DNA of 64,000 nucleotides from CAVVFX01 sp963747535 (GTDB lineage Bacteria > Acidobacteriota > Terriglobia > Bryobacterales > Bryobacteraceae): the NCBI GenBank assembly GCA_963747535.1, contig CAVVFX010000015.1, positions 133,995 through 197,994 on the forward strand, read 5' to 3'. Position 1 is the first letter of the stretch. Every line of letters begins with the position of its first letter. Both the position numbers and the translations under genes were made by a program. The notes beneath the pieces are model-generated. The model saw only the letters and a program-made list of their open reading frames with translations. It was not told the origin of the DNA and did no database searches. Below are positions 8,827 through 18,800 of the stretch, piece by piece.

Positions 8827-9959
8827 GCGCCGGCCTTGCCCGCCTGGCTGACTTCGACGGCCTCTTCCACAAATCCGCGGACCACCTCTCGTACGGCATC
8901 CTTGACCGCGTTCTTCACCGTCGCCTCGATTTCCGGCGAGTTAAGCCCCACGGGAGGAATATCGGAGACGACTTCGTTTACAGTCGTCTCCACTACCGGT
9001 GTGATCGGCCCCAGTTCACGCGCGACCGCCTTCGCCACCTTCTTCGCGACCTTCAACGCATGCACCGTTACATCTTTTGCGTCCGCGACATCACTGGCGG
9101 CATGTTCCCCCGCTTCCTCTTTCGCGTTCCAGTCCTCGAAAAAAGTCGCGGTAAGACGAGCCACCGCTTTCGGATCGCGGAAAATTATACCCAACTCGCG
9201 CCGGGCGTCCAGTTCCAACGTGCGGAGACTCTGGCTACCGACGAAAGCCTGCTTTCCATCGCGGATGATAGTGCGGGTATGCAGCCGGATCCGAGTCAGC
9301 CTTCGCGCCTGCAGGATCTCGGTCTTGCCGGTCACGGCCCCGATGATTTTGATCTCCACTCCGGCCTTCGAACGCGCCTCGAGTATGCGCATCATCGCCG
9401 GATCGCTGATCTCCGGATCGTAAATCAGGAGCTCTTTCCTGGCGCCTTTCAAAAAAGCGGCCAACTCCTTTCTCGCGTTCAGCGGGCTCACCAGAAAGGT
9501 GGCGCTTCCGGGAACATACGAGGTTCTCTTGGTGTCTGCCTCGAACAGTTTTGCGGCCTCCTGCACATGCTTTCGATTCGTCGTTATGATTCCGAAAGTG
9601 CGGCTGCGCTCGATATCGAGAAAGGTGAAATTGAAAGCCAACACGAAGAGTTGCCGTCGATCCACCAACATCATCTTGCCGTGATATCGCACCAGATCGT
9701 CGTCCGTGCGCGAGACCGTGACTCCGGCCGCCAACAGCCGCATCTCCAGCTCGCGAAGAATCTTCTCTCCTCCGCGATTGGTGTGGGCAATCAACGCGTG
9801 AACCCGCACGCCTCGCGTGACGGCGTTCGCCAACGCACGTTCGATCTCGCTGCGGTTAAAGCGGAAGATGATAATCTCCACACTGGTGCGGGCGCGTGTA
9901 ATGGCTTTCACAAGCGGCAGGACCCCATCCCCGGGTTGTACTAAACACTTCACCAGCAT
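8823..9959 (-). CDS. Phospholipase D-like (cardiolipin-synthase-type) protein
   Basis: 378 residues with two PLDc repeats. The first HKD motif is intact (YHGKMMLVDRRQ, His-X-Lys-X4-Asp). The second reads HTRTIIRDGKQAFVGSQS, where the lysine is replaced by arginine (His-X-Arg-X4-Asp). PLD-fold enzymes make phosphohistidine intermediates and act on phospholipids or nucleic acids; cardiolipin synthase is the closest common relative. The C-terminal 80 residues are an extra Ala/Val/Glu-rich helical tail with alternating valines (VVETTVNEVVSDIPP). There is no signal peptide or membrane helix, so it is probably cytoplasmic or peripheral. The substituted second motif may alter activity. Confidence 0.75.
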   Translation of the reverse strand: MLVKCLVQPGDGVLPLVKAITRARTSVEIIIFRFNRSEIERALANAVTRGVRVHALIAHTNRGGEKILRELEMRLLAAGVTVSRTDDDLVRYHGKMMLVDRRQLFVLAFNFTFLDIERSRTFGIITTNRKHVQEAAKLFEADTKRTSYVPGSATFLVSPLNARKELAAFLKGARKELLIYDPEISDPAMMRILEARSKAGVEIKIIGAVTGKTEILQARRLTRIRLHTRTIIRDGKQAFVGSQSLRTLELDARRELGIIFRDPKAVARLTATFFEDWNAKEEAGEHAASDVADAKDVTVHALKVAKKVAKAVARELGPITPVVETTVNEVVSDIPPVGLNSPEIEATVKNAVKDAVREVVRGFVEEAVEVSQAGKAGA

Positions 9960-10013
9960 TCCGATCTGTCATTCTCCCTGCAATTTGGCAGCCTTCTTGC
10001 ACATCCCTTCACG

Positions 10014-11030
10014 ATGCCGCGATACCTCATCTCCCGAATAAATTCCTTTTTGCCGGTGCTATTGCTAATGGTTGCCATGCCCGCGTTCTGCGCCGGGAAA
10101 AAGAGTCTTCAGGCGAGGGAGGAGGCAGCGCCCGGCATCAGCGCGCTCTGGCGTGACCCGGGAGACATCCGCTCCCGCGACCTCTTCTACGGGCCCGGCG
10201 GGAAGCAAGATGAGCCTCACGGACCGTTCACTTTTCTCAAAGAGGACATGGCTGGGACCAATCCAAAATTCTCCGTGCGCGACCGTGATGGCGTCAAATG
10301 GAAGGTCAAGCTCGGAGTGGAGGCTCGTCCGGAAACTACGGCTTCGCGGCTGGTCTGGGCTGCCGGTTATTTCGTTGACGAAGACTATTTCCTCCCGGAC
10401 CTGAAGGTGGAAAAAATGGCCCGGTTGCGGCGCGGCGAACATCTGGTGGCATCCGATGGCTCGATGCACAACGTCAGGCTCAAGCGCCAACCGAAAGACG
10501 AGAAAAAGATCACTGCCTGGTCGTGGCGCGACGATCCCTTCGAAGGCACCCGCGAATGGAACGGACTGCGCGTCATGATGGCCTTGATCAACAACTGGGA
10601 CTTGAAGGACGAAAACAATGCGATCCGCGAGATCCATGGCCAGCCGGTCTATCTCGTCAGCGACCTGGGCGCCAGCTTCGGATCCACCGGCTTCAGGCTG
10701 ACGCGCGCCGATTCGAAGGGCAATCTTCACAATTATGAACACTCCGGGTTCATCGCCAAAGTGACGCCGGAATATGTGAATTTCCGGGTCCCCAGCCGGC
10801 CTGCTTTGATTCACCTGTTCACGCTGCCTGATTTCATCCGGCGAGTGCATCTGGAGTGGATCGGCAAGCGCGTTCCTGTAGCGGATGCCCGTTGGATGGG
10901 GCAGATCCTCTCACGGCTGTCGGATGACCAGGTGCAGGCAGCATTTCGTGCGGCCGGCTATGAACCCGTCGAGGCCCGTAGGTTCTCGGCTGCAGTGGAG
11001 AAAAGAATCGCTGAACTAGCCGATCTCTAA
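10014..11030 (+). CDS. Secreted protein with protein-kinase-fold-like motifs
   Basis: 338 residues. A signal peptide (about 1-27, PVLLLMVAMPAFCAG) makes it an exported protein. The mature part has a run of motifs in the order of an atypical kinase: a Lys-containing strand followed by a Glu helix (KWKVKLGVEARPETTASRLV, about 98-117), a loop NNWDLKDENN (about 192-201) resembling catalytic Asp-X4-Asn, and YLVSDLGASFG (about 211-221) resembling the metal-binding DFG region. This layout recalls HipA, CotH and Fam20C-type kinases. The assignment is inference from motif order. It could also be a non-catalytic relative. No partner gene is adjacent. Confidence 0.55.
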   Translation: MPRYLISRINSFLPVLLLMVAMPAFCAGKKSLQAREEAAPGISALWRDPGDIRSRDLFYGPGGKQDEPHGPFTFLKEDMAGTNPKFSVRDRDGVKWKVKLGVEARPETTASRLVWAAGYFVDEDYFLPDLKVEKMARLRRGEHLVASDGSMHNVRLKRQPKDEKKITAWSWRDDPFEGTREWNGLRVMMALINNWDLKDENNAIREIHGQPVYLVSDLGASFGSTGFRLTRADSKGNLHNYEHSGFIAKVTPEYVNFRVPSRPALIHLFTLPDFIRRVHLEWIGKRVPVADARWMGQILSRLSDDQVQAAFRAAGYEPVEARRFSAAVEKRIAELADL

Positions 11031-11032
11031 GG

Positions 11033-11148
11033 CACAGACTGAGGGGGTAGTTGCAAAATTCGAGACCGTGCTTGCGTTGGTGGGGCAGGCGGTTTCGCCT
11101 GACTCGGCCGCTGGCGGCCGAATTTTGCAACTACCTCTGAGGTCTGTG
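11033..11148. repeat. Composite inverted repeat between convergent genes
   Basis: Outer arms at 11033-11062 and 11119-11148 are near-perfect inverse copies (CACAGACT... and ...GGTCTGTG, including GTAGTTGCAAAATTCG). Nested inside is a 23-bp unit at 11079-11101, GGTGGGG followed by the hairpin CAGGCGGTTTCGCCTG, that recurs exactly at 32484-32506. A further CGGCCGCTGGCGGCCG hairpin lies at 11105-11120. The block sits between converging genes and could terminate transcription from both sides. Confidence 0.75.
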
Positions 11149-12984
11149 TCACGAAGTTTCCACGCCGAACTGGATGTCATAGAGCTCGGCATAAAGTCCT
11201 CCGCTTGAAATTAGCTCTTCGTGATTTCCCCGCTGCACGATCATGCCGTCCTTCACGACGAAGATGACATCTGCGGAGCGGACCGTAGAAAGACGGTGCG
11301 CAATCACGATGGAGGTCTTACCCTTCATCAAGCGGTCCAGCGCCTCGAAGACCAGCTTTTCCGATTCCGCGTCCAGTCCTGAACTCGGTTCGTCCAGGAT
11401 GAGAATCGGTGTATTACGAATTACCGCGCGGGCTATTGCGATACGCTGCCGTTGTCCTCCGGAGAGCGTGACGCCGCGTTCGCCGACCATGGTATCGAAC
11501 CCGTTCGGCATCTTTTCAATAAACTCGCTGGCGTTGGCGACTTCGGCGGCGTGCATGATCTCCGCGCGGCTCGCGGCCGGTTTTCCATACGCGATGTTGT
11601 GCCAGATGGTCCCCTGGAACAGCACGGTCTCCTGGAGCACGAAACTGATCTGGCTCCGCAGCGAACGCTGCTTGAAGCGGCGCACGTCGACCCCATCGAC
11701 CTTCACTACACCGGAAACAGGGTCGTAAAAACGCGGGATCAGGCTGATGATAGTCGTCTTGCCGGCCCCGGTGGGACCCACGAATGCCGCCACTTGTCCA
11801 GGCTTGATGGAAAAGCTGATGTTGTCGAGCGTCGGGCGTTTTGAATCGTAGCCGAAAGTCACGTGGTCAAACTCGATGGCGCCGTTGATACGACGCGCCT
11901 CTTGCGCCCCGGGAAGATCTTTCACTTCGCCGTCGGTATCCAGAATCTCCCGAATCCGCTCATAGCCGACTGCGGCCTTCGAGTAGGCATCCGTCATTTT
12001 GGAAAGGTCCTGCATGGGCTTGTACATCTTGCCGAGGTACCAGATGAACAGGATGAGAGAGCCTGCATCCAGGCTGCCTGCCAGCACCAGTCGCGATCCG
12101 AACCATAGCACCAGGCCGGTCCCGATCGCCACAATCACCCCGACTATCGGGGTAAGCCGCGCCTTGAGACTGCGCGCGCGTAACGCGATCTCGACATTCT
12201 CGAGGCTTTCCTCCTCCAGCCGCCGCTGTTCATAGTCCTCGCGGGCGAAAGCCTTGACCACCCGTATGGAGGTAAGAACTTCCTGGATCACCGAAACGAT
12301 CTGACCCTCTTTTTTACGCACTTCCCGAGACGCCTGCTTGATATTTCGGGTATATTTGTATACCACTGCGCCCAGCGGAGGCACGATGGAGAGCGCGATC
12401 AGCGTGAAGCGCCAGTTGATGTAAAACATAACGCTCACCATGCCCGCGAGCGTCAGAACATCGATCACCACGTCCAGTAAATTGGAACTGATGAAGCTCT
12501 GAATCGCATAGATATCGCTGGTGACGCGGCTGATGAGGTCGCCGGTGTTCTTGTGATCGTGGTAAGCAAGCGACATCCGCTGGATGTGGACATACAGCGC
12601 CTGCCTTAAATCGTGCATTACCCACTGGCTAACACTGGTAGTCAGCAGTTTCTCCCAATAAGTGCACAACGCTCCGATGATGGCAATCACCACCACCGCA
12701 ATCGCGGCGAATTCCAATATGGCGAGCTTATTGCCGCCCGTCTGGGCAGAGATTACCTGGTTCAACCATCCATTGGTGGCCGACTTCGATTTCAAAACAT
12801 TATCGAGTACAATCTTCAACGGCCAGGGGTCCAGCAGGTTGGCAAGGGTTTCTCCCAACGCGGCTAAGAACCCGAGAACGAGCGACTTGGTGTGCGGACG
12901 AAGAAGTTCGCGAAGTGTAATTTTTCGCTCGTCGAGGCTGCTTGACTTGACGTGCTCTGGGGCAATCGGTACGGAAGCGGCCAC
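11149..12984 (-). CDS. ABC exporter, fused permease and ATPase (MsbA/BmrA-like)
   Basis: 611 residues: a six-helix transmembrane domain (about 30-330) followed by a nucleotide-binding domain (about 365-605). The ATPase has Walker A (GPTGAGKTT), Q-loop (FVLQETVLFQGT), signature (LSGGQRQRIAIARA), Walker B (ILILDEPSSGLD) and the H-loop (IVIAHRLST). A half-transporter of this type dimerises and exports lipids, drugs or peptides. It has no peptidase domain. Substrate is unknown; MsbA-like lipid flipping is possible. thiG ends 50 nt upstream on the same strand, but a functional link is not apparent. Confidence 0.9.
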   Translation of the reverse strand: MAASVPIAPEHVKSSSLDERKITLRELLRPHTKSLVLGFLAALGETLANLLDPWPLKIVLDNVLKSKSATNGWLNQVISAQTGGNKLAILEFAAIAVVVIAIIGALCTYWEKLLTTSVSQWVMHDLRQALYVHIQRMSLAYHDHKNTGDLISRVTSDIYAIQSFISSNLLDVVIDVLTLAGMVSVMFYINWRFTLIALSIVPPLGAVVYKYTRNIKQASREVRKKEGQIVSVIQEVLTSIRVVKAFAREDYEQRRLEEESLENVEIALRARSLKARLTPIVGVIVAIGTGLVLWFGSRLVLAGSLDAGSLILFIWYLGKMYKPMQDLSKMTDAYSKAAVGYERIREILDTDGEVKDLPGAQEARRINGAIEFDHVTFGYDSKRPTLDNISFSIKPGQVAAFVGPTGAGKTTIISLIPRFYDPVSGVVKVDGVDVRRFKQRSLRSQISFVLQETVLFQGTIWHNIAYGKPAASRAEIMHAAEVANASEFIEKMPNGFDTMVGERGVTLSGGQRQRIAIARAVIRNTPILILDEPSSGLDAESEKLVFEALDRLMKGKTSIVIAHRLSTVRSADVIFVVKDGMIVQRGNHEELISSGGLYAELYDIQFGVETS

Positions 12985-13034
12985 TCAGCTTAGAGCAGCA
13001 ATTGTGTTGCCAGCCGCAACGTTATCGAGCGCCG

Positions 13035-13814
13035 TTACCGTCCAATGACACCGGCCATGGGGCTGCTGGCACTGGCGTAGAGTTTCTTCTCCATGCGGCC
13101 GGCGAGGTAGGCAAGGCGTCCGGCCTCGATCGCGAGGCGCATAGCCGTAGCCATTTTCACCGAGTCTTCGGCCGCCGCGATGGCCGTGTTCATCAACACG
13201 GCATCGGCGCCCAACTCCATCGCCAGCGCCGCATCCGATGCCGTACCGACCCCTGCGTCCACGATGAGCGGCACCTCCGTGATCATCTCCCGCATGATCC
13301 GCAGGTTGGTGACATTCTGAATGCCCAATCCGGAACCGATCGGAGCGGCCAGGGGCATCACCGCCGACGCCCCCGCGTCGATCAGCTTGCGCGCGTTGAC
13401 AATGTCGTCGTTAGTGTAAGGCAACACCACGAAACCTTCCTTCACCAGCACGCGGGTAGCTTCCAGCAAACCCTCGTTATCCGGGAAAAGAGTCTTCTGA
13501 TCGCCAATGACTTCCAGCTTGACCCAGTTGGAGAGGCCGGCTTCACGTCCCAGGCGCGCGGTGCGGATGGCGTCGTCAGCCGTGTAACAGGCCGCGGTAT
13601 TGGGCAGAATGAAAATTTTCCCGCGATCGATGTAGTCGAGCAAAGACTCGCCGGACCGGTCGGCCAGGTTGACGCGGCGTACGGCCACCGTCACCACCTC
13701 GGCGCCCGAAGCCTGGTGGCAGCGAGCCATTTCCTGATTGCTGCGGTACTTGCCGGTCCCGACAAACAGCCGGGAATGAAACGTCCGGCCCGCAATAGTC
13801 AAAACATCACTCAT
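13035..13814 (-). CDS. thiG: Thiazole synthase
   Basis: 259 residues from ATG 13814, the normal ThiG length. An upstream in-frame start at 13865 would add 17 non-conserved residues. The TIM-barrel signature features are clear: FVGTGKYRS, the Schiff-base lysine region WVKLEVIGDQKTLFPDN, VLPYTNDD, MPLAAPIGSG and DAGVGTASDAA. ThiG condenses deoxyxylulose phosphate, dehydroglycine and ThiS thiocarboxylate to form the thiamin thiazole. ThiS, ThiF and ThiH/ThiO are not next to it. I looked for a TPP riboswitch in the short leader and saw none. Confidence 0.95.
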   Translation of the reverse strand: MSDVLTIAGRTFHSRLFVGTGKYRSNQEMARCHQASGAEVVTVAVRRVNLADRSGESLLDYIDRGKIFILPNTAACYTADDAIRTARLGREAGLSNWVKLEVIGDQKTLFPDNEGLLEATRVLVKEGFVVLPYTNDDIVNARKLIDAGASAVMPLAAPIGSGLGIQNVTNLRIMREMITEVPLIVDAGVGTASDAALAMELGADAVLMNTAIAAAEDSVKMATAMRLAIEAGRLAYLAGRMEKKLYASASSPMAGVIGR

Positions 13815-13897
13815 ATCTTGATTGTAAGGGTCGCGCGGGAAATGTGGGGCGGATATTCTCACCATCGTTATTAGGGATTAAATCATCCTACTGTGCC

Positions 13898-13919
13898 GTG
13901 ACCGTGAGGGAGCGGTTGG
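13898..13919 (+). repeat. Fragment of the ACCGTCAGGGAGCGGTT repeat family
   Basis: GACCGTGAGGGAGCGGTTGG matches the 3' end of the 73-bp unit seen in full at 19946-20018 and 55216-55288. Only this last part is recognisable here. The core forms a small ACCG...CGGT hairpin. Confidence 0.5.
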
Positions 13920-13952
13920 CGCGCAAACTCTAGCGACGCCGTGTTTAGCGGC

Positions 13953-14582
13953 TTACAATTGGATAATTCCGCGGCGAACTCCGATCGCAATAGCGTGGGT
14001 ACGGTCTTTAGCGCCGAGTTTGTCCATAACGCGTTTGAGATGCACCTTTACCGTCTCCTCGGAAATGAACAGAAGCTCTGCGATATCGCGATTGCGATTA
14101 CCTCCCGCTACATGGCTGAGCACCTCAACCTCCCGCGCAGTCAGATCCTCTTCGCTCATATGCTCGGCAAGGCTGGCGGCCACTTCGCGCTGAACGCGCT
14201 TCTTTCCCGCGTGCACCTGCCGGATCGTATCCACCAACTCTCTTGGAGGCATGCTTTTCAGGACGTATCCGCGAGCGCCGGCCTCGAGCGCGCGCTGAAT
14301 CTCGACGTCGCCATCAAAGGTCGTAAGCATGATGAACCGGGCCAGCGGGAAATCCGCCCGGATCGCAATCATGGCATCGATACCGCTCTGGTCCGGTAGT
14401 CTGAGGTCCATGAGCGTGACATCCGGCTGATACTCGCGATACTGCTGAATGGCTTCGATGCCGCTTGCCGCCTGCGACACCAGCAACATATCCGGCTCGT
14501 CGTTGATCATGGCGGCGATTCCCTCTCGAAAAAGAGGATGGTCATCGACGCTGAGTACCCGGATGCGGGATTGATCGGTCAT
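13953..14582 (-). CDS. NarL/FixJ-family response regulator
   Basis: 209 residues. The receiver domain (about 7-122) has the acidic pocket (SVDDHPLF), the phosphorylation site Asp in VTLMDLRLPDQSG and the conserved Thr and Lys (MLTTFDG, YVLKSMPP). A LuxR-type helix-turn-helix follows (about 145-205: LTAREVEVLSHVAGG, ISEETVKVHLKRVMDKLGA). It should bind DNA as a dimer after phosphorylation. The HisKA_3-type sensor kinase at 15850-18912, transcribed divergently about 1.3 kb away, is the right class of partner for NarL regulators. Confidence 0.92.
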   Translation of the reverse strand: MTDQSRIRVLSVDDHPLFREGIAAMINDEPDMLLVSQAASGIEAIQQYREYQPDVTLMDLRLPDQSGIDAMIAIRADFPLARFIMLTTFDGDVEIQRALEAGARGYVLKSMPPRELVDTIRQVHAGKKRVQREVAASLAEHMSEEDLTAREVEVLSHVAGGNRNRDIAELLFISEETVKVHLKRVMDKLGAKDRTHAIAIGVRRGIIQL

Positions 14583-14710
14583 TCGGCGGTCTCTACTTCC
14601 TCAATATTATCGGATCGCATCGTCAGATAGAATCCCCGGTTGTGGACCTCATTCGGCGTGTGCTACGCCTGCATATCGCCAGATGAAGAACACGCCACGA
14701 GGTGCCCTTT

Positions 14711-14738
14711 TTGATAGAGCCGTTTCCTGGGCTAAACT
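14711..14738 (+). promoter_or_regulatory. Sigma-70-type promoter for the GH16-like lipoprotein
   Basis: TTGATA (14711-14716), a 16-bp spacer and TAAACT (14733-14738) lie 24 nt before the proposed ATG at 14763. This gives a short leader of roughly 18 nt. Confidence 0.5.
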
Positions 14739-14762
14739 GTTTGAAAGAATTCAGCATTCCCT

Positions 14763-15893
14763 ATGCGTGACCTGGGCGATCCGCGAACCCGTCGCAACCT
14801 GGCGCTACGAGGCCGCTCGATCCACTTGCGGCGTGCAGTTCCAAGCCTGTTCGTTTTGGTGCTCGCCTGCCTCTTGCCGGTCGGCTGTCGCTCTTCGCAA
14901 GCGGGCGCGACTCCTTCCATCAGCCTGACGAAGGTTCCCGTCAGCTCGCTCGGCGGACCGAACACACGCGGTTCCCTGGAGGGGCGCGCAACCGGCACAA
15001 AATCCGGCCAGCGGGTAGTGTTGTACGCAAAAAGCGGAGTCTGGTGGGTGCAGCCGACTGTCAAGGAGCCGTTCACACAAATCCAGGCGGATTCGACGTG
15101 GCGGAGTTTCACCCACCTGGGAACGGAGTACGCGGCTCTTCTGGTCGACCCGGATTTTGTGCCCCCTTCAACCATGAAAGCCTTGCCGGTAAAGGGCGCC
15201 GGCGTCGTGGCCGTGGCGAGCTTGCACGGGGAAGGATTCGTTCCCGCGCCGCCCGCTAAGACAGTCCATTTCAGCGGCTACGATTGGGAGGTTCGCCGGC
15301 TGCCGAGCAGGCGCGGCGGCAAATCGAATCCTTACGATCCGGCCAATGCATGGACCGATGAGCGAGGATTCCTCCATCTCCGCGTGACCCGGCAGAAGGA
15401 TGATTGGGCATGCGCGGAGGTGCGGCTCATGCGCAGTCTCGGACAGGGCTTGTACCTGTTTTCGGTACGCGACGTATCCCAGCTGGATCCCGCCGCGGTA
15501 ATGACTTTATATACCTGGGATGACGAGGCGAATGAACAGCATCACCGCGAACTGGATGTCGAGGTCAGCCAGTGGGGCGATCCGGCGAGTAAGAACGCTC
15601 AATATGTGATTCAGCCCTACTACGAGCCTTCGAATGTAGTGCGTTTCGAAGCTCCTGCCGGACCCCTGACCTTTTCGTTCCGCTGGGAACCAGGCAAAGT
15701 ATCCTTCAGAACTTTCCGTGGTCACGGAACGGGCGCCAACTCCCGCTCGGTCTCGGAGCATGTTTTCACTTCCGGTGTTCCCTCTCCCGGCGGCGAATCG
15801 GTTCTTCTGAATTTGTACGCTTTTGGCAATACCAGGATTCCCATGCGAGATGGGGCCGAGGTCGTTATTGAAAAGTTTGAGTACCTTCCGTAG
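14763..15893 (+). CDS. GH16-like (concanavalin-fold) lipoprotein
   Basis: 376 residues from ATG 14763. After a basic start there is a hydrophobic segment ending in a lipobox-like LLPVGC (Cys about residue 42), so a membrane-anchored lipoprotein is likely; a later start is possible because the pre-lipobox part is long. The second half reads like a GH16-type jelly roll: PANAWTDERGFLHLRV, then HHRELDVEVSQWGD, where ELDVE resembles the catalytic Glu-X-Asp-X-Glu. It ends with FSFRWEPGKVSFRTFRG and EYLP. GH16 enzymes cut beta-glucans and galactans. Some relatives of this form are uncharacterised, so activity is unproven. The sensor kinase gene overlaps its 3' end. Confidence 0.6.
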   Translation: MRDLGDPRTRRNLALRGRSIHLRRAVPSLFVLVLACLLPVGCRSSQAGATPSISLTKVPVSSLGGPNTRGSLEGRATGTKSGQRVVLYAKSGVWWVQPTVKEPFTQIQADSTWRSFTHLGTEYAALLVDPDFVPPSTMKALPVKGAGVVAVASLHGEGFVPAPPAKTVHFSGYDWEVRRLPSRRGGKSNPYDPANAWTDERGFLHLRVTRQKDDWACAEVRLMRSLGQGLYLFSVRDVSQLDPAAVMTLYTWDDEANEQHHRELDVEVSQWGDPASKNAQYVIQPYYEPSNVVRFEAPAGPLTFSFRWEPGKVSFRTFRGHGTGANSRSVSEHVFTSGVPSPGGESVLLNLYAFGNTRIPMRDGAEVVIEKFEYLP

Positions 15894-18800
15894 TGCGCCG
15901 GTTCTCGCCGCGGTCGCGATGGTCTGTCTCGCCGGAAGTGCGTGCGCGCTCGATCCCGGTCGGGCCATGTCTCAATATGTTCGCCATCGTTGGGGTCCCG
16001 AGAACGGATTTCCTGCGGGACCGGTTTCGGCCATCACTCAGACCACAGACGGCTATCTCTGGATCGGAACCGATGCAGGCCTGGTCCGTTTCGACGGATC
16101 GACCTTCAACCTGGTGCGGGACTCGGGACCGGCGGGCTACTCTATCGATCGTATTCTGGGTTTGACCGCGGATCGTGACGGAAACCTGTGGGTCCGGATC
16201 CCCGAGCCGACTTTACTCCGCTACCGCGATGGAGCATTCACGTATTCGTCTCCCGATCCTCACTATGAGGCGCGGGTGACTGCGACTACCCGCACGCACG
16301 ACGGAGAACTTCTGCTGGCGAGCAGGAGGAACGGTGCGGAAGTTCTTCGCGCGTCGAAATTCGAGACCCTGGCGACCGCTGCGGCCCTGCCTCGTTCTCC
16401 CGTTACTTCCATCGCTGAGACAGCCACCGACGACGTGTGGCTGGGCACCCGGGACGAAGGGCTCATCCATCTGCATGGGCAGCAGGTTTCAACCATCAGG
16501 AAAGGCCTGGCTGACCTCGCGATCAACTGTCTGCTCCCTGCCGGAAACGGCGGACTTTGGATTGGCACCAACCGCGGAATGTTTCGCTTGAGCGACCTCG
16601 AAATCACACAATCCGGGGTGCCCTCCACGCTCATTCACGAAGGAGTTCTGGCGATGACCCGTGATCGCGATTCGAACATCTGGATCGGAACGGCTGAGCT
16701 CGGGCTGCTCCGCCTGAACGCAAAGGGTCTCGCTTCCTTCGCGGAACCGGACCGTGTTCCCGGCGGCGCAGCAACCGCCGTGTTTGAAGATCGCGAAGGG
16801 AATCTCTGGACCGGAACCGCGAACGGGATCGAGCGGCTTAGTGAAGGTGCGTTTGTCACCTGGGCCGCGCCGCAAGAATTGCCTCCGGAAAACGATGGGC
16901 CGATCTATGCCGATTCGCGCGGCCGCATCTGGTGGGGTCCTGACACCGGCGGCCTGTACTGGTTAAGCGACGGCAAAATCGGACGTGTGACCGAAGCTGG
17001 TCTGGGGGAAGACGTGGTCTACTCGATCGCCGGCAGCGAAGGTGAATTGTGGCTGGGGCGGCAACATGGGGGACTGACCCATCTGCAGCCGGAAGGAGGC
17101 TCTTTCCAGGCCGAGACCTACACCCAAAGGGAGGGTCTGGCGCAGAACAGCATTTCCGCGGTGCATCGTGCTCGCGACGGCACGGTGTGGGCCGGAACCC
17201 TGAATGCGGGTGTTAGCCGGATTCGCGGCCGGGAATTCAAGACTTTCACCAGTCAGAATGGTCTGGCAGCGGATACGGTTACTTCGATTTTCGAAGGATC
17301 CGACGGAACGATGTGGTTCGGTACTGCCGGTGGTTTGAGCCGGTTCGCAGGGGACCGCTGGCAGTCTTATGGACTCCAGGACGGCTTGCCGTCCGAGAAC
17401 GTGAACTGTCTTATCGAGGATTCGGCCGGGGTTCTTTGGGTCGGAACTCTAAGTGGAATCGCCGTGGTTCGGTCCGGTCATATTTCTAGACCCTTGCGCT
17501 TGCCGCCGGCGCTTCGCGAGGAGATCTTCGGACTCGCGGAAGATAGGACCGGTTCGCTGTGGGTCGCCACTTCCAATCACATACTCCGTGTCGTGCGTGC
17601 GAAGCTTCTGGATGGCACGCTAGCCGATGGAGATCTTCGCGAGTATGGACTTACCGATGGCCTGCCCGGCGTTCGGGGCGTCAAGCGCCACCGGCCCGTA
17701 GCAGTCGACCCGGTGGGTCGCGTCTGGATGTCGATGCCTCGCGGCATTTCCGTGATCGATCCGGCCAGGGTGACAGGAAATTCGGTACCCACCATCGTCC
17801 ACGTCCGGGGCGTTTCAGCGGATAACAGCCCGCTCAACCTGGGCGGTAAACCGCACATACCCGCAGGCAGCCGGACGATTGTGATCGGCTATGCGGGGCT
17901 GAATCTCTCGGCTCCCGATCGTATTCGATATAAAACGAAGCTCGACGGATCCGATCATGGCTGGAATAGCCCCGTTGCGGCCAACGAAGCTGTCTACACC
18001 AACCTGGGTCCAGGCTCATATCGTTTCCATGTGCTGGCGAGCGACCCGGATGGCGTCTGGAACGGCGCGGAAGCAACCCTCGCCTTCGAGTTCGATCCGG
18101 CGTTCTGGCAGACATGGTGGTTCCGTCTCGGCGCCGCGCTGGCTTCGGCATTTGCCATCGTCGCACTTTATCGCTCGCGGCTGCGACGTCTGACCGAGCA
18201 ACTCAGCTCGCGTTTTGAAGAGCGGCTCGCGGAGCGGACACGAATCGCACAGGAACTCCATGACACTCTGCTGCAGGGCGTACTCAGCGCCTCGCTGCAA
18301 CTACACCTGGTGGCGGACCGCTTGCCCCCGGACTCCAAGGTCGGGGATCGGGTTAACCGGATTCTCCAGTTAATGGCCCAGGTAGTTAGCGAGGGTCGGA
18401 ATGCGGTTAAAGGTTTGCGTCTGGCTCCCACAGAATCCCTGGACATCGAGCAGGAATTTTCCCGCATTCAGGGGGAACTCGGTATCGGCGATGGAGAAGA
18501 AGTCGCATTCCGTGTGATTGTCGAAGGATCTCGCCGTCCTCTGCATCCGATCCTGCGCGATGAGGCGTTGCGTATCGGCAGGGAGGCCGTAATCAACGCC
18601 TTTCGACACGCGCACGCCACCTCGATCGAGGTGGAACTCGAATACGCCGCACGTCAGTTCCGGGTACTCGTCCGCGACAATGGTCTTGGCATCGATCCCG
18701 AAGTACTGCGGTCTGGCCGGGAGGGACACTGGGGTCTGCCCGGGATGCGTGAGCGGGCCGACCAGATTGGCGCGCGGCTACGTGTTCGGAGCCGGGACAA

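Noticed and set aside
13815..13952. TPP riboswitch upstream of thiG
   Set aside because: Neither the CTGAGA nor the ACCTGATC thi-box elements are present on the minus strand.
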